64,000 nt of DNA, taken from positions 5,151,501-5,215,500 of the forward strand of contig CAMRHE010000067.1 in the NCBI GenBank assembly GCA_947044405.1. The letters are read 5' to 3'. Position numbers and translations under genes: made by a program. Positions 60,408-64,000 of the stretch are shown here, in pieces (the stretch's first letter is position 1; each line of letters opens with the position of its first letter). The notes beneath the pieces are model-generated. The model did no database searches and was not told where the DNA came from. It saw nothing but the letters and a program-made list of their open reading frames with translations. This DNA comes from Leptodactylus fallax (taxonomy: Eukaryota > Chordata > Amphibia > Anura > Leptodactylidae).

Positions 60408-61283
60408 TTAACCACTTCCGTACTGCCCATAGACTATATACGTCCAAGGGGTGGTTGCCTTGTTCTGCAAGGACGTACCGGTACATCCAAGCAGAATTCA
60501 GCAGCTGCACAAAACTGGGAGCCGGATGTAACTTCAGCCGGAGCTCCCAGAGAGCTGTATATACAGCGCTGAATGAGCGCTGCATAGACACCTATGGGCA
60601 CCGCCATCTTGCGGCTCCCCTCTGACCTGGTGGTCACGTGATCCGCCGGGTGCAGCGTCTGTAAGAGCTGCTGGGTCCTACATGACCCACATCAGCTCTG
60701 TAGTAACGTGGAGGAGGCTGTATTCCTCCTGCAACTGGGGCTAAATGTACCAGCCCCAGTTACAGGGGAAATCAGCCTCCCCAACAAAAAAAAGTCATCA
60801 GATGTCCCCAAAGGTCTATTATGACCTTATGGGGACACAATGTAAAAAAAAAAAAATTAAATTAAATAATTAAAAAAATTAAAATAATACGCCAATAACA
60901 CTCCCTTATTACAGGTTATAGCCCCACCCCCGACGACACCATACAAAATAAAAATTACCATAACGGAGAGTAAAAACTATTTTAAAAAGTTTTTTAGTAG
61001 CACTTTGTGCTATTAAATAAAAAAAAAAATGAACAGTGAAAAACAGACACGTTTTCCCTCCTCTTTTGTTTAGATTTTCCCAGATATAAAAAAAATTAAA
61101 ACACATGGAAAAATAAAAACAACATAAAACTAAAGCCCTATGTGTCACCGAAAATAGACACAGAAATTAGTTGAATAAAGCAAATGATAAAAATGTTACA
61201 GCCCTCAAAACCGCACATACAAAAAACCTGAAAATGTGTCTGGTCTGGAAGGGGGGTAAAGCATCTGGTATGGAAGTGGTTAA
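60408..61283. mobile_element. TTAA-flanked DNA transposon, non-autonomous
   Basis: Ends TTAACCACTTCCGTACTG and ctggtatggaagtggTTAA are inverted, with TTAA on both sides (876 bp). It has a GC-rich left half with a CCGCCATCTTG motif near 60600 and an A-rich right half. No transposase. TTAA target choice suits piggyBac or Kolobok; I cannot decide. Confidence 0.75.
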
Positions 61284-62080
61284 GCATATTTGGTTAACCC
61301 TTCCATAGTTGGAACGTGTCTGTGGTGTTGTGGCTTGATGTATAAAACACAGATGACGGCCTTTGGAATAAAAAAAAAAGTTGACCAAGAAGGCCGTTAG
61401 TGTACTCAGTCATTTACTTATGGCGTATTCAAGTCTGTGTTGTTTAATCCCATTTTGTGGTCGTCATAGGAACAGAAGAATGGATTAAACAATAAAGACG
61501 GATCCACCTACTGATGGATCCCATTGACGATAATGGAATCCTTTGGTTATCCATTGTTTTCTCCCTGACATTGTCATCCATGATTACAGATGGCAATGCA
61601 AAACTATTGATGAATATCAGTAAGGAAAAAAATAATACTGCACTATCAAACTATAGGCCACCATTAAAGAGAACCAGGAAGGTTGTTTGGGTCTACGAAG
61701 CCACCAGCAAACTGTTATGCAGGGTCCCAAACCAGTATAAATTACTACCGACCTGTCACTGGAATTAAGAGAAAATGAAGTTACAACTTATGGGCCTACT
61801 GGTCACCTGAGTCCACTTCCACTCTTTGACACATGCCCATTGTGCCTGGTGAAGTTGAGGTCAGTACATCTCATTCACAGTGTACTCACCCAGTATGCTT
61901 AACCTTGAGGTAACTGCGCGCAATGCGCATGCACCAAAGAAATGAGCGGACTGACCATGTGTTGTCACTTCATTTTCTCCTCATTCTGGTGGTGGTCAAC
62001 AGTAATTTACTTAGGTTTGGGATACTAAACCACTGCTACAGGCTGGCATAGTGGTGGTTTAGTGGTCCCAAACTACCCCT
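61284..62080. other. Intergenic, no gene recognised
   Basis: Nothing coding and no clear element ends. Confidence 0.4.
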
Positions 62081-62324
62081 TTAAAGGAAACCTATCACCA
62101 GAACCCAGCATATCAACAAAACCCCAAGCCAAATAGTAAGTTTTGCATGACCTGAATCAAAAAGTGTCAACACCCTCATTGTTCCAAAGAGTTCATTTGT
62201 GATATCTCGGCAACGGAGACATGGACTCACAAGGGGAAAACACCATTCGATTGAGGTGACCCTAACCTATCTATCTGTAGGGTTAGGGTTGATATGCTGG
62301 GTTCTGTTGACAAACTCCCTTTAA
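62081..62324. mobile_element. T2/Kolobok-type MITE
   Basis: TTAAAGGAAACC and its partner ctcccTTTAA fit the T2 terminal consensus TTAAAGGRR. The subterminal inverted pair ccagaacccagcatatcaac and gttgatatgctgggttctg is almost perfect. 244 bp, no coding capacity. Confidence 0.85.
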
Positions 62325-62880
62325 AAGTTTCATAAAACAGTTTGCAGCCTCTTGAAGTTTTGGAGGCAAGGTATAAGGAACTTGACTTCCCCACTACTTT
62401 CTTGCTCTAGATATAGATTACTTTCTTGCAAGCAGGAGTAATTCCACTAGTCAATGAATATTTGAGAACTGCAGATAATGCACTTCCCTAATGTATTCCA
62501 AACCAGAACATTCTGCAGAACATTTCAATTTGGAATGTTCAAGTCCCTATGTAAATTCTATGTATAAGAGGATGACTACCGGTATTAGGATTGTACCACT
62601 AATAACTATTTACACAGCGGCACCGGCAGTCTGGCATACAGGACGTACAGGGGTATCATTTTGGGACGAATACATCTAATGTAATCAAGTCTTTTCGGGA
62701 CAGACGCCTATAACCTACATGCATGTTCACAGTCTCTAATACATTTCTAATCAATCTCCAAGCTTTACGTCTATCCCCTGAACATTAGCCTGGACCACAT
62801 GTGCAAAATTTATGTTTAGAAAAACTATTACTCTAAACAGCATGATGTCAGGGAAAGGAAATTGCAATATTTTACCTGTC
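62325..62880. other. Intergenic, no gene recognised
   Basis: Short open frames only. Confidence 0.4.
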
Positions 62881-63640
62881 AATTCCTATTTCTTAGTTTA
62901 TTGGTTATCATGTGAAACCTTAATTTGATGAAATTTGCTCATTTGCATACCAAATTAGCACACTGCATGGGATTCCTACCGTAATACACTTCTGCATTAT
63001 CTCTCAAATTGACTATGATGTGTTACCGAGTGGGAAGGGTTGCAATTTTACTTTGAAATGCATTTAAAGTCATACTGGGCAGTTTTCAGCTGACCTCATT
63101 ATTTATATTTCGCAATGATATTCTCGGAAAAAGCCTCTGTCTCCTATTAAACCTGTATTTGAATATGTGGTAAATGGAACGGAGCAAAGCTCATTGTTTC
63201 TGTCTTACATAATTAAATTAAGACAATACTTCACTTGCTGTGTAAATGATTTTTACCATTTTGGAGTTGAGGATGGAAGTGATGGCTCTGAAAGTAACCG
63301 GCAGATAGTCAGGTAATTGTAAATTACCTTTATTCACCGAACTGATTTCTATTTAACTACTTTAATGAAAATAAACATAATGTTAAATTGTGTTTGCCTC
63401 CTCGCATGGTCCACGGACCCTCTGCTCAAGTGTTTCTGACTAATTAAGAAAATTATTATTTTTCCTTATGGTGCTTTAAAGATAACTTGTATTCCCGCCT
63501 GGTGCTTGTAATTCTCATTGCTGGAACACTCGAGACCTCAACTCCTTCATGTGAAAAGTCAACACTGGAGAATTTAACATAGACAACAACTGGCAAATCG
63601 AATGTAAATGTGCAGAAGTACAAGTTGGACAAGTGAGCAA
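62881..63640. promoter_or_regulatory. Repeat-poor AT-rich island (best candidate conserved element)
   Basis: About 760 bp with no repeats or transposon ends. It has an exact octamer ATTTGCAT (62941-62948), CAAATTAG, ataattaaattaagac (~63210), aggtaattgtaaattacc (~63312, near-palindromic) and ctaattaag (~63440). Such composition is typical of deeply conserved developmental enhancers. No exon was recognised. Function is inference. Confidence 0.35.
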
Positions 63641-63892
63641 TGACTAAACAAAGGGAAACTCAGAGCAAGAGAGGTTTTGTTCTTGTATCTGTATTTCATT
63701 TTTGTCCTTGGTCTTCTGCTTGTAACATAGACTTGTTCTACAATCGGGGAATAGAGAAGTAGAGAAGGAGTTACATTTGGGTTTTCGTACCTGAATGGTC
63801 ATGAATATCCTGGGGAAGATTTGTAATTTATGTCAAAAAATGGCCTTAAAGAACCACCTCAGTGAGTTATTCCATTCTTTATGTACCTATTA

Positions 63893-63924
<32 letters not shown>

Positions 63925-64000
63925 TCAGCCAGTATTATCTTATTTAGTTATTTCTTTCTGTCTAAATCCTTCTACTCAGTAAGGTGATTCTCACTCTGAC
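63641..64000. other. Intergenic to window end
   Basis: No gene is seen. Contains a (TC)n(TA)n microsatellite at 63893-63923. Confidence 0.5.

Overview
The window is a vertebrate, almost certainly anuran (frog), nuclear locus. The only host protein-coding gene I can support is engrailed-2 (EN2), two exons on the + strand at 371-869 and 3796-4112. The frog assignment rests on the EN2 protein and on the repeats: T2/Kolobok-type MITEs with TTAAAGG termini, V-SINEs, L2, Tc1-type transposons, and many short palindromic elements whose ends resemble ggccccacg...cgtggggcc. I cannot name the species.

Layout. 1-4.7 kb: EN2, with a 2.9-kb intron holding a pair of TAATTAG homeodomain sites 200 bp after exon 1. 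4.8-5.9 kb: a minisatellite with a 30-bp unit just past the EN2 3'UTR. 5.9-13.4 kb: non-coding DNA with long TATC/TA arrays and a degenerate tandem block. 13.4-25.1 kb: dense short repeats (V-SINEs, TTAA-flanked MITEs, a palindromic element, a possible retroviral LTR with a tRNA-Trp-like primer site). 26.5-33.0 kb: three TA-flanked Tc1/mariner-type elements. One is an internally deleted DD34E copy. One is a nearly intact 1.63-kb copy whose transposase has a DD38E catalytic spacing. The third is a short MITE. 38.8-41.0 kb: a 5'-truncated L2 retrotransposon on the - strand. 42.5-49.1 kb: an almost full-length L1/Tx1-type LINE on the + strand with ORF1, ORF2 (one frameshift), a 153-bp tandem 5'UTR array and a perfect 15-bp target-site duplication. 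49.1-50.3 kb: a stack of nested MITEs. 58.1-59.4 kb: about 51 copies of a 21-bp minisatellite grown inside a TTAA-flanked MITE. 60-64 kb: more TTAA elements, then repeat-poor AT-rich DNA.

Function. EN2 is a midbrain-hindbrain homeodomain repressor. Several repeat-poor islands rich in TAATTA/CAATTA or octamer motifs (for example 35.7-36.25, 57.2-57.35 and 62.9-63.6 kb) are candidate EN2-region regulatory elements, but conservation cannot be tested here. The L2 and V-SINE copies share a related 3' tail, as expected if the LINE machinery mobilised the SINEs. I found no convincing new multi-gene system. The most unusual items are the DD38E Tc1 element, the higher-order minisatellite inside a MITE, and the promoter-monomer L1.
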